Positions 1 through 10,250 of a stretch of 47,516 bases of DNA are shown one piece after another; the first letter of the stretch is position 1, and every line of letters begins with the position of its first letter. Source of the stretch: Bacteroidales bacterium (lineage in GTDB: Bacteria > Bacteroidota > Bacteroidia > Bacteroidales > Prolixibacteraceae); contig JAATGF010000059.1 in NCBI GenBank assembly GCA_015654795.1, positions 1 through 47,516 of the forward strand, written 5' to 3'. The notes beneath the pieces were generated by a model, which was not told the DNA's origin, ran no database searches, and saw nothing but the letters and a program-made list of their open reading frames with translations. The position numbers were made by a program, and so were the translations under genes.

Positions 1-46
1 ATAATTTAAAACCTTGTTTCCCAAAGTTGAAACCGGCATTCTTTAT

Positions 47-90
47 CGTTACAAACGAGTAACCACTATCCCCTCGTTGCAAACGAGGGG
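47..90. repeat. REP-like palindromes with GTT-RCA-AAC core
   Basis: Two adjacent copies. CGTTACAAACG lies at 47-57. A perfect hairpin at 70-90 has arms CCCCTCGTT and AACGAGGGG around the loop GCA. Related palindromes occur at 163-175, 823-835, 11152-11162, 11181-11192, 47353-47369, 47383-47395 and 47477-47491. All keep the GTT/AAC core and a three-base loop while the outer stem varies in a pairing-preserving way. Confidence 0.65.
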
Positions 91-156
91 GATCGCCAGG
101 CCATGAGAGGCCACGAAAAAGTTAACCGAAATAAACTATTTATTAAAAAATGTTTT

Positions 157-207
157 GAATATGAGTTACAAACTCAAAACACTTAACCCCTCCCCGAAAA
201 AACGGGG
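157..207. repeat. 51-bp direct repeat, copy 1
   Basis: Matches 817-867 except at one base (182 versus 842). It contains the palindrome GAGTT-ACA-AACTC at 163-175 and the hairpin CCCCG-AAAAAA-CGGGG at 192-207. It looks like a composite intergenic repeat unit. Confidence 0.7.
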
Positions 208-536
208 TCCCGACTTTCTGGATTGCAAACCTACTCTTTATACATATCCCCATATTCAAAATAATTTTGATCGCTTTATCTTGAAGCCATATTTTATAGG
301 GCTATCCCAGTAGGAAACTTATGCTCACAATCCAGAATGCCATTCCCTTATTTGCGGGTGGATTGTTTTCTGATGGGACTTTATAAATAAGGTAATAAGG
401 TTATATTCTGTTGATTATCCCTTTTCTACTAAGAGGTTTTCTTCTTTGAAAATAAGGTTTTTGATATGAAATGGCCATGATTTGTGTATAAAGAGCCATT
501 AGTGACCGAATAAAATTTTGACAGATTAAGATATCG

Positions 537-608
537 TCCCGTATTTACGGGATTGCTTTAGGAGTTTTATAGTGTATTTATCTACAAAGATATAGCAACT
601 ACGTTGCT
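537..608. repeat. Paired short palindromes in intergenic repeat
   Basis: TCCCGTA-TT-TACGGGA is a perfect palindrome at 537-552. AGCAAC-TAC-GTTGCT is another at 594-608. The flanking TTTAGGAG..TTTATAGTGTAT text at 558 is echoed at about 645 by TTTAGGAACTTTATAATGTAT. This resembles dispersed intergenic repeats of Bacteroidota; the function is unknown. Confidence 0.45.
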
Positions 609-816
609 GAGAGGAAAGCTGGGTAGTCGCGAAATCTACGTTTCTTTAGGAACTTTATAATGTATCTCTATTTGTACTAATGTTTTTTTCTTTAAAAATA
701 AGGTTTTTTTAAGACATTGTATTCGGGTTGATCCAATAATTTGATGTTTATTCTCTTTGTATATCCACTAATTTAAAAGAAACACGTATTAAACCAGGGA
801 TTTCTCCGATGGATCG

Positions 817-888
817 GAATATGAGTTACAAACTCAAAACAGTTAACCCCTCCCCGAAAAAACGGGGCAGGCTGTTGCAAACGAGGGG
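817..888. repeat. 51-bp direct repeat, copy 2, plus GTTGCAAAC palindrome
   Basis: Second copy of the 51-bp block (817-867), including GAGTT-ACA-AACTC at 823-835 and CCCCG-AAAAAA-CGGGG at 852-867. It is followed directly by another GTT-GCA-AAC element ending ACGAGGGG at 888. Confidence 0.7.
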
Positions 889-974
889 TAGCAAGGATCT
901 TCTGATTTAATTAAATATTATCCGCTCACCAATGACAACTTTTATTGGAAAAATTATTTCTGTAACAAATGCTT

Positions 975-1697
975 TCACACCGTTGGCAGATCTTCCAGCA
1001 GCGATTCAAAATCGATAATCTCGGTATCATCGGCCAACTCTCTGATACTATTTGCCTCACAGATAATTTTACGGGCAGGAAATCGTTGGATGATTGGATA
1101 ATCGTGTGTTGCCATCACAATTGTTTTTCCTTCCTTGTTGATATCCATAAACACCTGTAACAGTGCATCGGAAGTTTCGGGATCAAGATTTCCGGTTGGC
1201 TCGTCGGCAAGAATAATTTCAGGGTTATTCAACAACGCGCGGGCAATCACAATACGTTGTTGCTCACCACCTGACAACTGATGCGGCATACGTGGGCCCG
1301 CGTGGCCCATTTCAACAATTGCAAGCACTTCACTGATGCGGTCTTTTATCGCTTTATCATTAAACCATCCGGTTGCTTTCAATACAAACTCGAAGTTTTT
1401 ATAAACGGTACGGTCGGTTAACAGCTGGAAGTCCTGAAAAATAATGCCAAGCTTACGTCTAAGAAAGGGGACCTCTTTGGAACGGATTTTCCCGAGTTGG
1501 TACCCGCAAACGGACCCTGTTCCGGCGATTAGCGGAAGTTCGTTGTAAAAAGTTTTCAACAAACTTGATTTGCCGCTTCCTACCTTTCCTATTATATAGA
1601 GAAATTCTCCTTTATTTATGGACAGGTTGATATTTTTTAAAACCAACGTCTCACGTTGATAAATGTCAGCATCTTTTAATTCAATGATTGGCTCCAC
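975..1697 (-). CDS. ftsE: Cell-division ABC transporter ATPase FtsE
   Basis: A 240-residue ABC ATPase of the FtsE type. With FtsX, FtsE forms an inner-membrane complex that couples ATP hydrolysis to activation of septal peptidoglycan hydrolases. Visible motifs are Walker A GKVGSGKS (37-44), Q-loop Gln88 in FQDFQLL, signature LSGGEQQ (141-147), Walker B ending in ADEPTGNLD (about 164-172) and H-loop His198 in ATHDY. Length and the PTGNLD context fit FtsE rather than a general exporter, although LolD-type ATPases are similar. No ftsX lies in the following 970 bases, so the partner must be elsewhere. The gene is divergent from the TPR gene, and a -7-like motif on the minus strand lies at 1747-1754. 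Confidence 0.85.
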   Translation of the reverse strand: MEPIIELKDADIYQRETLVLKNINLSINKGEFLYIIGKVGSGKSSLLKTFYNELPLIAGTGSVCGYQLGKIRSKEVPFLRRKLGIIFQDFQLLTDRTVYKNFEFVLKATGWFNDKAIKDRISEVLAIVEMGHAGPRMPHQLSGGEQQRIVIARALLNNPEIILADEPTGNLDPETSDALLQVFMDINKEGKTIVMATHDYPIIQRFPARKIICEANSIRELADDTEIIDFESLLEDLPTV

Positions 1698-1746
1698 GGT
1701 TCGAAAAGTTTTTATAAAAGTCTATATTTGTAAAACCACGTTAGTA

Positions 1747-1754
1747 CAAAACTA
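1747..1754 (-). promoter_or_regulatory. Possible -7 element of ftsE
   Basis: On the minus strand this reads TAGTTTTG, matching the Bacteroidota -7 consensus TAnnTTTG, about 50 bases before the ftsE start. I see no convincing -33 TTG. On the other strand, TATATTTG (1723-1730) or TATGTTTG (1782-1789) could serve the divergent TPR gene. Confidence 0.35.
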
Positions 1755-1853
1755 ATGCTTTTTAATGATTTTTATTAAGAGTATGTTTGGTTTAACAGTG
1801 ATTTTGAGGAATATTTACTTAATTGTAAGTTCAAATAATTGAATATTGATTAT

Positions 1854-4800
1854 ATGAAAATGAGAATCAAAGGTCAGATAATTAAGGTATTCGTGATTTT
1901 TTTCTTTTATGCTTTTCCCTTGTATTCGCAACCGGTGTATACACAAGAGAATTGCAAAGAGACATTGCGAACGGCCATGGAATTGTTTAATGCCGAAAAA
2001 TATGGATCGGCCATACATGAATTTCAGAAACTTCGCGAAATTGCTGTGCCTGGCTCGGTCTTTGCGGATGAGGCTGATTACCATATTCCTGTGTGTTATC
2101 TCGAAATGGGAAATCAAAACGGGCGGAGTATGCTGGAGGCATTTGTTAAGGATGCTCCGGAATCGCCAAGAATCAATAATGCTTATTTCAGATTAGGCAG
2201 TGCCGATTTTAATAAAAAGCAATATAAACGGGCGCTTGAATCCTTTAAGAAAATCGACCGATATGCATTATCCGGAAAAGAACTTGAGGAATATTGTTTT
2301 AAATCGGGCTTTTGCAACCTCGAAGAGGGTAATAATAATGTGGCTAAGGTATTTTTTGCTGAGCTGAAAGATAAACCCGGAACGTTTTCGGATGCTTCGA
2401 AATACTATTGGGCGCACATCAATTATCTTGAGGGCAAATATGATCTTGCACTTCAGGAATTTACAAAAATTGAAAAAACGCCGCAATACGCTGCAATCAT
2501 TCCTTTCTATAAAGTTCAGATCTATTTTGCCCAGGAAAAATATGAGCAGGTGGTTGAAATCGCCCCTTCGCTGATGGATCGTGCAACGGATCAAAGAAAA
2601 ATCGAGTTATCGAAGGTACTTGGCGTATCGTACTATCAATTAAAGAGGTACAAAGAGGCAATTCCATATATCGAGAATTATCTGAAAAGTAAGGACGTAA
2701 CGCCGCAGCAATATTATGTAGCTGGTTTTTGTTTTGGTAAAGATGGCCAGACCGATAAGGCGATTCAAAATATGGAAAAAGCAGCAAAGGGAAAAGATGC
2801 TTTTGCTCAAAATGCATGGTACAAACTGGCAGGACTTTACATTAAAAAAGGTGATAAACAACGCGCGATGATGGCATTTCAGAATGCTTCGAATCTAAAT
2901 TTTGATCCGAAAATCAGAGAGGATGCCCTTTTTCAATATGCAAAGATTACTTATGAACTCGATTATTCTCCGTTCAATGAGGCGATTAAAGCGTTTGACC
3001 GGTATATTTCGGAATATCCGAATTCTGAGAAAAACGATGTGGCATACGGCTACCTTGTTAAAGTATTTATGACCACCCGAAATTACAAGGATGCGCTGGT
3101 TTCACTCGAAAAAATCAAGGTGAAGAGTCCGGCAATAAAAAAGGCTTATCAAAGAGTAGCTTTGAACCGGGGAATTGAATTTTTCAGGGATTTGAAATTT
3201 ATGGAGGCCATTCAACTGTTTGATAAATCGTTGGAATACGGCGATCAAAGCAATGTATTTTGGGCTTTGGCTTATTACTGGCGCGGAGAAGCCAATTTCC
3301 GTTTAGGAAAGAGTGACCTTGCTGTCGTCGATTACAAAAAATTTCAGAGCATACCGGGTGCTGCAAAACTCAAGGAATATCCAATTTCGAATTATAACAT
3401 CGGGTACAATTATTTCAATAAAGAACAATACGAGCTTGCAATACCCTGGTTTCTTAAATATTTTGAAGGCAGAACAGATAAAAGTTCGCCACTCTATACC
3501 GACGCTTATAACCGCCTTGGGGATTGTAATTTTGCTGACAGCAGGTACGATGATGCAATCGCGAATTATGAGAAGGCCTACGAAGCAGGATCTTTAGATT
3601 CTGACTATTCTTTATTTCAAAAGGCATTCTGTCATGGATTGCTGAATGACAATAAGCAAAAAATCAGTGAATTGAATAAATTGCAGACACAGTTTCCGGA
3701 ATCTAATTATATTGATGACGCTTTGTTTGAAACTGGTAAGTCATGGGAACGACTTCAGGATGACAGTAAAGCAGAATCAAGTTATCAGACGCTGATATCG
3801 AAATTTCCGGGAAGTCCATACAAACCTAAGGCTTTGGTACAATTGGGGTTATTGGCTTATAACAGAAACGATTACAATACATCGATCGCATACTATAAGC
3901 AAGTGGCTGAAAATTATCCGAATAGCCCTGAAGCCAAAGGCGCCATGGCAGGAATTCGAAATAATTCAGTCGAAAACAACAATGTGAGCGAATATATTGC
4001 ATATACAAAGAAACTGGGTCAATCGGCTACTCCATCTGAGAATGAGCAGGATTCGCTTACTTATTATGCCGCCGAAAAACTTTATATGACCAAAGACCCG
4101 CGGGCAAAAGCGGAACTTGGGAAATACCTCGATGACTTTCCTTCAGGTAGTTTTGTCCTGAATGTTCATTTTTACAAAGCGGAGACTGAATTTAGGGATG
4201 GTGATTCTGAAAATGCAATTTCGGACTACGATTTTATTCTTGCCCAGCCCGATAATATCTTCACCGAGAATGCACTGCTAAGAGCTTCCGAAATGGTTTA
4301 TAAATCCGGCGATTTCAAAAAAGCGCTTGGTTACTACGAACGTCTTGAAACTGTTTCAAATAACAATAACAATGCCTTACTTTCGCTTGCGGGACGTTTG
4401 CGTTGTCACTACGAATTGCAGGAGTTTGATGCTGTATCGAAGATTGGCTGGAAAATCAGGAGTATGGACAAAATACCTCCTGAATTAGATCGTGAAGCCT
4501 CGTTCAAATCAGCAAAAGCATATGTTGCATTGAATGATCCGGCAAAAGCATTTCCGCTTTGGCGAAAACTTTCTGCTGATTCAAAATCGCTTGAAGGCGC
4601 CGAAGCCAAATACAGGGTTTGCGAATACTATTACACAAACAATAAATTGAAAGATGCCGAAAATGAGGTGATGGATTTTATCGAAAAGAACACGCCGCAT
4701 CAATACTGGCTGGCGAAGAGTTTTATATTGCTTGCTCATGTTTACGAAAATGAAAATGATCTTTTCCAGGCTACAAATACCTTGAAAAGCATCATCGAGA

Positions 4801-4937
4801 ATTACGAGCAAAAGGGGGATGGTATACTGGATGAGGCCAATCAATATCTTCAGAAGCTGGAATCGAAGGAAACCTCCGGCCCGGGAACATCCGACTCAAA
4901 AACACAGCCATCGCGTGCAGGATCGAAAAAAAAATAA
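1854..4937 (+). CDS. Large secreted tetratricopeptide-repeat protein
   Basis: A 1027-residue protein with an N-terminal hydrophobic segment (KVFVIFFFYAFPLYSQ) that looks like a signal peptide, followed by tandem TPR units over nearly its whole length. Typical helical-pair residues include YKRALESFKK, YDLALQEFTK, YKEAIPYIENY, YDDAIANYEKAYE and FKKALGYYERLE. It ends in a basic, Ser/Thr-rich tail (SRAGSKKK). TPR scaffolds mediate protein-protein contacts, so this one probably works in the periplasm or at the outer membrane. The next gene starts 13 bases after the stop and encodes an outer-membrane barrel, so the pair is probably co-transcribed and may form one complex (inference). The frame also opens with TTG at 1839; ATG at 1854 or 1860 is preferred because it sits just before the signal sequence. 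Confidence 0.8.
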   Translation: MKMRIKGQIIKVFVIFFFYAFPLYSQPVYTQENCKETLRTAMELFNAEKYGSAIHEFQKLREIAVPGSVFADEADYHIPVCYLEMGNQNGRSMLEAFVKDAPESPRINNAYFRLGSADFNKKQYKRALESFKKIDRYALSGKELEEYCFKSGFCNLEEGNNNVAKVFFAELKDKPGTFSDASKYYWAHINYLEGKYDLALQEFTKIEKTPQYAAIIPFYKVQIYFAQEKYEQVVEIAPSLMDRATDQRKIELSKVLGVSYYQLKRYKEAIPYIENYLKSKDVTPQQYYVAGFCFGKDGQTDKAIQNMEKAAKGKDAFAQNAWYKLAGLYIKKGDKQRAMMAFQNASNLNFDPKIREDALFQYAKITYELDYSPFNEAIKAFDRYISEYPNSEKNDVAYGYLVKVFMTTRNYKDALVSLEKIKVKSPAIKKAYQRVALNRGIEFFRDLKFMEAIQLFDKSLEYGDQSNVFWALAYYWRGEANFRLGKSDLAVVDYKKFQSIPGAAKLKEYPISNYNIGYNYFNKEQYELAIPWFLKYFEGRTDKSSPLYTDAYNRLGDCNFADSRYDDAIANYEKAYEAGSLDSDYSLFQKAFCHGLLNDNKQKISELNKLQTQFPESNYIDDALFETGKSWERLQDDSKAESSYQTLISKFPGSPYKPKALVQLGLLAYNRNDYNTSIAYYKQVAENYPNSPEAKGAMAGIRNNSVENNNVSEYIAYTKKLGQSATPSENEQDSLTYYAAEKLYMTKDPRAKAELGKYLDDFPSGSFVLNVHFYKAETEFRDGDSENAISDYDFILAQPDNIFTENALLRASEMVYKSGDFKKALGYYERLETVSNNNNNALLSLAGRLRCHYELQEFDAVSKIGWKIRSMDKIPPELDREASFKSAKAYVALNDPAKAFPLWRKLSADSKSLEGAEAKYRVCEYYYTNNKLKDAENEVMDFIEKNTPHQYWLAKSFILLAHVYENENDLFQATNTLKSIIENYEQKGDGILDEANQYLQKLESKETSGPGTSDSKTQPSRAGSKKK

Positions 4938-4950
4938 ATCAGAGAGAGTT

Positions 4951-6708
4951 ATGAGACAAATATATTGTTCGTTATCAGTTTTTCTTTTAATTGTTGCATT
5001 TTCAGCAGTTTCTGCTGTGGCGCAAAAAGACACGACAAAACTCAACCAGTCGGTAGAAGTAATGAAAGCCTACCGCCCCAGTATCTCGAACGCAAACAAG
5101 GTTAACCTGATGCCGGTGATAGATGACACCACACGTTTTACACCCGAATTTAAATATTCGATTGAAAGCTATCCCGTTAAAAACGGTTTTACGGCTTCGC
5201 CGATTGGTGCAGCAGATGTTAACGGATTGCCATCAAGGGATTTAGGTTTGGGCTATCTGAAACTGGGAGTCGGGACCTACAGCACGCTGTATGGCGATTT
5301 TTTTCTTAATCTTCCAAAATCAAAAATTGTCATATTCGGGCTTCACCTGCGTCATCTCTCTTCGGATGGTACTGTTACACTCAGAGAAGATAATGTTGTT
5401 GACGCCCCTTACAGTCAAAATAATGCTGCTGTTTTTGGTTCCGTAAACCTTGGCAGTACAATACTTTCGGCTGATCTTTCATACAATCGCGATGCGATGA
5501 GGTATTACGGTTATCCTGTTGCGCTCCCTGCAAATCTGCCAACACAATACGGTTCAAAGCAGGCTTATCAGAATGGCAATATAAAAGTTGCCCTAAAAAG
5601 CGATGAAGAGTCAGAAAGTGATTTAAAGTTTAACGGAGGCTTTAACATGGGGTATTTCGATGCGAAAACGGGGCAGAAGCAAAGTAGCGGTGGATTCTTC
5701 GGTAATTTTGATTATAACTTTGGAAGTATAAACGGTATTTTGGATATCTCGTATGACCATTATAAAACTGATAGTATAAATATTGAAAACCAGTTGCTTG
5801 CAGGAACTAAAACGGAGGGCTGGGTAAAGATAGCGCCGTCGGTACGTTTGGATGGTGCAAACTGGTCATTACGCGGAGGAATTAATTTTGTGGCTGTTCA
5901 GGACAAGAGTTATAAAAATGTAACCAAACTATATCCTGACTTTGAATTTAACTTTAAACCCATTGAAGGGATTCTAACGCTTTATGCAGGTTTTAAAGGG
6001 GACTTGAAAAACAATCGTTACGGTGATATCGCCTATGAAAACTATTGGACTGATCCAAAGCACAATGTGCATAATACAGATTACACTTATGTAATATCGG
6101 GTGGGCTGAAGGGTAAGATCACGCGTGAAATTTCCTATAACATTGGACTGAAGTATAGTCAGGTTAAGGATCTTTATTTCTATGTGCAAAATAGTTTCGA
6201 TGATTTGTCTTCGAGTACAGTGCCAGCTCCGGTGATTTACAATAATGCTTTCGATCTGACTTATGACAATGCCGGAATATTTAATCTGTCTACAGAATTT
6301 TCATACGTCTCGGGTAAAGATCTCTCGGTTGTACTGAAGGGAAATTATTACAATTATAATCTTGAATCATTACCATTTGCGCCTCAAAAACCGAAGTTTG
6401 ACATGACTGCCTCAGCCGGATTTAGAATCATCGACAGACTGACCGGATTTGCCGACTTTGAGGTCATTGGAAAGCGGAGAGCTATTACCTATCATTATAG
6501 TCCGTTATCTTCTTCGGCAGCGTCCGAGACTAAAGAATTTTCGATCGATCCTTCGATCCAGTTAAATCTTGGTGCAACCTACGATCTGACCGGCAAATTT
6601 AAACTCTTCGGACGGGTAGATAACCTTCTTAACCGTCAGAATGAACAATGGCTGGGTTATGCTTCACAAGGATTAAGACTGATGGCAGGAGTGACTTGTA
6701 CGTTCTGA
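4951..6708 (+). CDS. TonB-receptor-like outer-membrane beta-barrel protein
   Basis: A 585-residue protein with a signal peptide ending near AVSAVAQ, then long alternating Tyr/Phe/Gly-rich stretches of an outer-membrane barrel, finishing in an aromatic residue (VTCTF). The C-terminal part (FRIIDRLTGFADFEV, FGRVDNLLNRQNEQW) resembles the barrel end of TonB-dependent receptors. It is shorter than a full receptor, and I see neither a TonB box nor a clear plug domain. The start at 4951 was chosen over the longer frame because the signal peptide begins there and the preceding AGAGAG may serve as a weak ribosome site. It lies 13 bases behind the TPR gene and is followed by a strong terminator, so these two genes form a transcription unit. 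The transported or assembled partner is unknown. Confidence 0.75.
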   Translation: MRQIYCSLSVFLLIVAFSAVSAVAQKDTTKLNQSVEVMKAYRPSISNANKVNLMPVIDDTTRFTPEFKYSIESYPVKNGFTASPIGAADVNGLPSRDLGLGYLKLGVGTYSTLYGDFFLNLPKSKIVIFGLHLRHLSSDGTVTLREDNVVDAPYSQNNAAVFGSVNLGSTILSADLSYNRDAMRYYGYPVALPANLPTQYGSKQAYQNGNIKVALKSDEESESDLKFNGGFNMGYFDAKTGQKQSSGGFFGNFDYNFGSINGILDISYDHYKTDSINIENQLLAGTKTEGWVKIAPSVRLDGANWSLRGGINFVAVQDKSYKNVTKLYPDFEFNFKPIEGILTLYAGFKGDLKNNRYGDIAYENYWTDPKHNVHNTDYTYVISGGLKGKITREISYNIGLKYSQVKDLYFYVQNSFDDLSSSTVPAPVIYNNAFDLTYDNAGIFNLSTEFSYVSGKDLSVVLKGNYYNYNLESLPFAPQKPKFDMTASAGFRIIDRLTGFADFEVIGKRRAITYHYSPLSSSAASETKEFSIDPSIQLNLGATYDLTGKFKLFGRVDNLLNRQNEQWLGYASQGLRLMAGVTCTF

Positions 6709-6728
6709 AAAAACATATCAGACGATTG

Positions 6729-6760
6729 AAAAGCCTTTCAAATATTTGAGAGGCTTTTTT
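6729..6760 (+). terminator. Rho-independent terminator after the TPR/barrel operon
   Basis: A nearly perfect stem AAAAGCCTTTCAAAT / ATTTGAGAGGCTTTT (one G-T pair) ends in six T residues, 20 bases behind the barrel gene stop. Confidence 0.85.
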
Positions 6761-6849
6761 GTTGATATTCAGCAATATATAAAGTAGTGTGAAATTTAAT
6801 ATTCACAAAATAAGGCATCGTTTTTTTTCGTCGGTAAGCGATTTTTTGT

Positions 6850-6857
6850 TATATTTG
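6850..6857 (+). promoter_or_regulatory. Probable -7 element of the gyrB promoter
   Basis: TATATTTG fits TAnnTTTG exactly. It lies between the upstream terminator and gyrB and would give a leader of about 135 bases. No canonical -33 TTG is seen at the right distance, so this is tentative. Confidence 0.45.
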
Positions 6858-6868
6858 CACACCTCTGA

Positions 6869-8965
<2,097 letters not shown>

Positions 8966-9022
8966 GCATATTTACAACTGCCGGCAGACTCGATTTACCG
9001 GTAGTTCTTTTATTAAAAGCAT

Positions 9023-9613
9023 ATGAACATCTGTGTCTTCTGCTCTTCGAGCAATGCCATTCCGGAACTCTATTTCGACGAAGCCCGAAAATTGGGAAAA
9101 CTCATTGGCGATAACCATCACGAGATTATTTATGGTGGCGCTACAGTTGGATTAATGCATACAGTGGCAGAATCTGCGCGCCAGGCAGGGGCCCGTTCGG
9201 TTGGAATTATTCCCGAATCAATACACAACCGGCGTCTCTCTTCGCCGCTCGATCACGAACAAATCATTACCCCTAATATGCGCGATCGGAAATACCTCAT
9301 GCGCAAACGCTCCGATGCTTTTATTGCCCTCCCGGGCGGTTTTGGAACTCTGGAAGAGATTCTTGAGGTGATCACGCTTAAGCAGTTGCAATATCACAAT
9401 AAGGCAATCGTGTTTGTGAATACCGATGGATTTTATAACTCCCTTTTCGACCAATTCGAAAGGGCATATCGCGATTCATTCTCGAAAGAAGGTTATAAAT
9501 CGACCTATTTTGTTGCTGCAGACTCCGAAGAGGCGATGAACTATATTCATAACTACCAACCTGTTGAGCTGGTTGCGAAGTGGTTCGATGTACCGGGGCC
9601 GTCGCGGTTTTAA
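9023..9613 (+). CDS. LOG-family nucleoside-5'-monophosphate phosphoribohydrolase
   Basis: A 196-residue Rossmann-fold protein of the LOG/TIGR00730 family, which releases a free base from (cytokinin-type) nucleoside 5'-monophosphates. Family hallmarks are the N-terminal CVFCSSS strand, MRDRK (86-90) and the nucleotide-binding PGGFGTLEE (104-112). The length is usual for the family. It starts 57 bases after gyrB in the same direction and may share its transcript. In bacteria that do not signal with cytokinin these proteins probably serve nucleotide clean-up; the substrate cannot be read from sequence. Confidence 0.9.
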   Translation: MNICVFCSSSNAIPELYFDEARKLGKLIGDNHHEIIYGGATVGLMHTVAESARQAGARSVGIIPESIHNRRLSSPLDHEQIITPNMRDRKYLMRKRSDAFIALPGGFGTLEEILEVITLKQLQYHNKAIVFVNTDGFYNSLFDQFERAYRDSFSKEGYKSTYFVAADSEEAMNYIHNYQPVELVAKWFDVPGPSRF

Positions 9614-9733
9614 AGAAGAAGGGGTTGAAAACGAGAATTGAAAATCAGCTGATTAAAAAGCGTTCTTTTTTACCACACAGGCACATAGTATTTCAAAGCT
9701 CATAGCACCGACTCCGCAATGCAATTTGCAAAG

Positions 9734-9743
9734 TGTTAGCTGT
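9734..9743. repeat. Left arm of inverted border around the VOC gene
   Basis: TGTTAGCTGT at 9734-9743 is the exact reverse complement of ACAGCTAACA at 10190-10199. The stop codon of the minus-strand VOC gene (9736-9738) lies within this arm, and the gene start lies 16 bases inside the other. The arrangement recalls gene-cassette borders. Confidence 0.5.
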
Positions 9744-10173
9744 TTGTTTTTTTGTTTTCAAATTCTTTCAGCCCTTTCACATTCAGGTCTTTTTGTTTTT
9801 TTGACGTATCCCATAATTCTGCAATAGTCAAATCTGTTTCTATTAATTCTACAGGTAATCCACTGTCATTAATAATGGCAACTTTGTATCGTGCTATGGG
9901 TTCATATGGTCCCAATAGAATTTCGTGTCCTTTAATCGCATTTTCTAAATCATCAACCTGCAATGCAACGTGAGGATTGTTTTTTATAATTGGATGTAAA
10001 GGACTGTCTTCTTCAAATCTATGAAACTGAATACGAAAATCACCATCATTGTCTGATGTATACATTTTGAAATTCTCACTGTATTTTTCGTTCGGTTTAA
10101 CAATGTCAGTGGGAATACCTAAATGATGGTAACGATATTCCATCAATGTCTGTTTATTGTCTTTTTTATTCAT
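9736..10173 (-). CDS. Small VOC (glyoxalase-like) family protein
   Basis: A 145-residue protein with the beta-alpha-beta-beta-beta pattern of the vicinal-oxygen-chelate fold: YHHLGIP near the start, PHVALQVDDLENAIKGHEILLGPYEP in the middle and PVELIETD near the end. The His in HHLG, the His in PHVAL and the Glu in ELIE are plausible metal ligands. The reaction is unknown; the fold covers glyoxalases, dioxygenases and resistance proteins. The start could also be Met11 (10143). The gene is neatly enclosed by inverted TGTTAGCTGT borders, with its stop codon inside one of them, suggesting that it moves as a single-gene cassette (inference). It lies in a low-G+C accessory stretch next to a Fic gene. 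Confidence 0.65.
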   Translation of the reverse strand: MNKKDNKQTLMEYRYHHLGIPTDIVKPNEKYSENFKMYTSDNDGDFRIQFHRFEEDSPLHPIIKNNPHVALQVDDLENAIKGHEILLGPYEPIARYKVAIINDSGLPVELIETDLTIAELWDTSKKQKDLNVKGLKEFENKKTNS

Positions 10174-10189
10174 ACTTTTTTCTTAAATG

Positions 10190-10241
10190 ACAGCTAACAT
10201 CTATCGAACGGAAAATCCGTACAATATTGCGGGAATCCCGC
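10190..10241. repeat. Right cassette-like border plus two small palindromes
   Basis: ACAGCTAACA (10190-10199) is the right arm of the inverted border. It is followed by ACGGA-AAA-TCCGT at 10208-10220 and GCGGGA-A-TCCCGC at 10229-10241. The block sits between the fic stop codon and the VOC start on the minus strand, where an attC-like recombination site would be expected in a cassette array. Confidence 0.45.
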
Positions 10242-10250
10242 TTGTGCCTT

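Larger units (their letters stand above)
1..974. other. Gene-free, repeat-rich intergenic region
   Basis: No credible coding region is visible on either strand. The stretch is A+T rich and holds short palindromes (listed separately) plus a 51-bp direct repeat at 157-207 and 817-867 that differs at one base. Two short runs around 430-465 and 680-710 also resemble each other, both containing an AAATAAGGTTTTT-type sequence. It lies downstream of the minus-strand ftsE, and no ftsX follows that gene here. Confidence 0.7.

Noticed and set aside
969-1160. Plus-strand ORF overlapping ftsE
   Set aside because: Shadow frame within the well-supported minus-strand ftsE.
9655-9671. AAAAAG-CGTT-CTTTTTT hairpin as LOG-gene terminator
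   Set aside because: The stem is almost only A-T and too short to be convincing.
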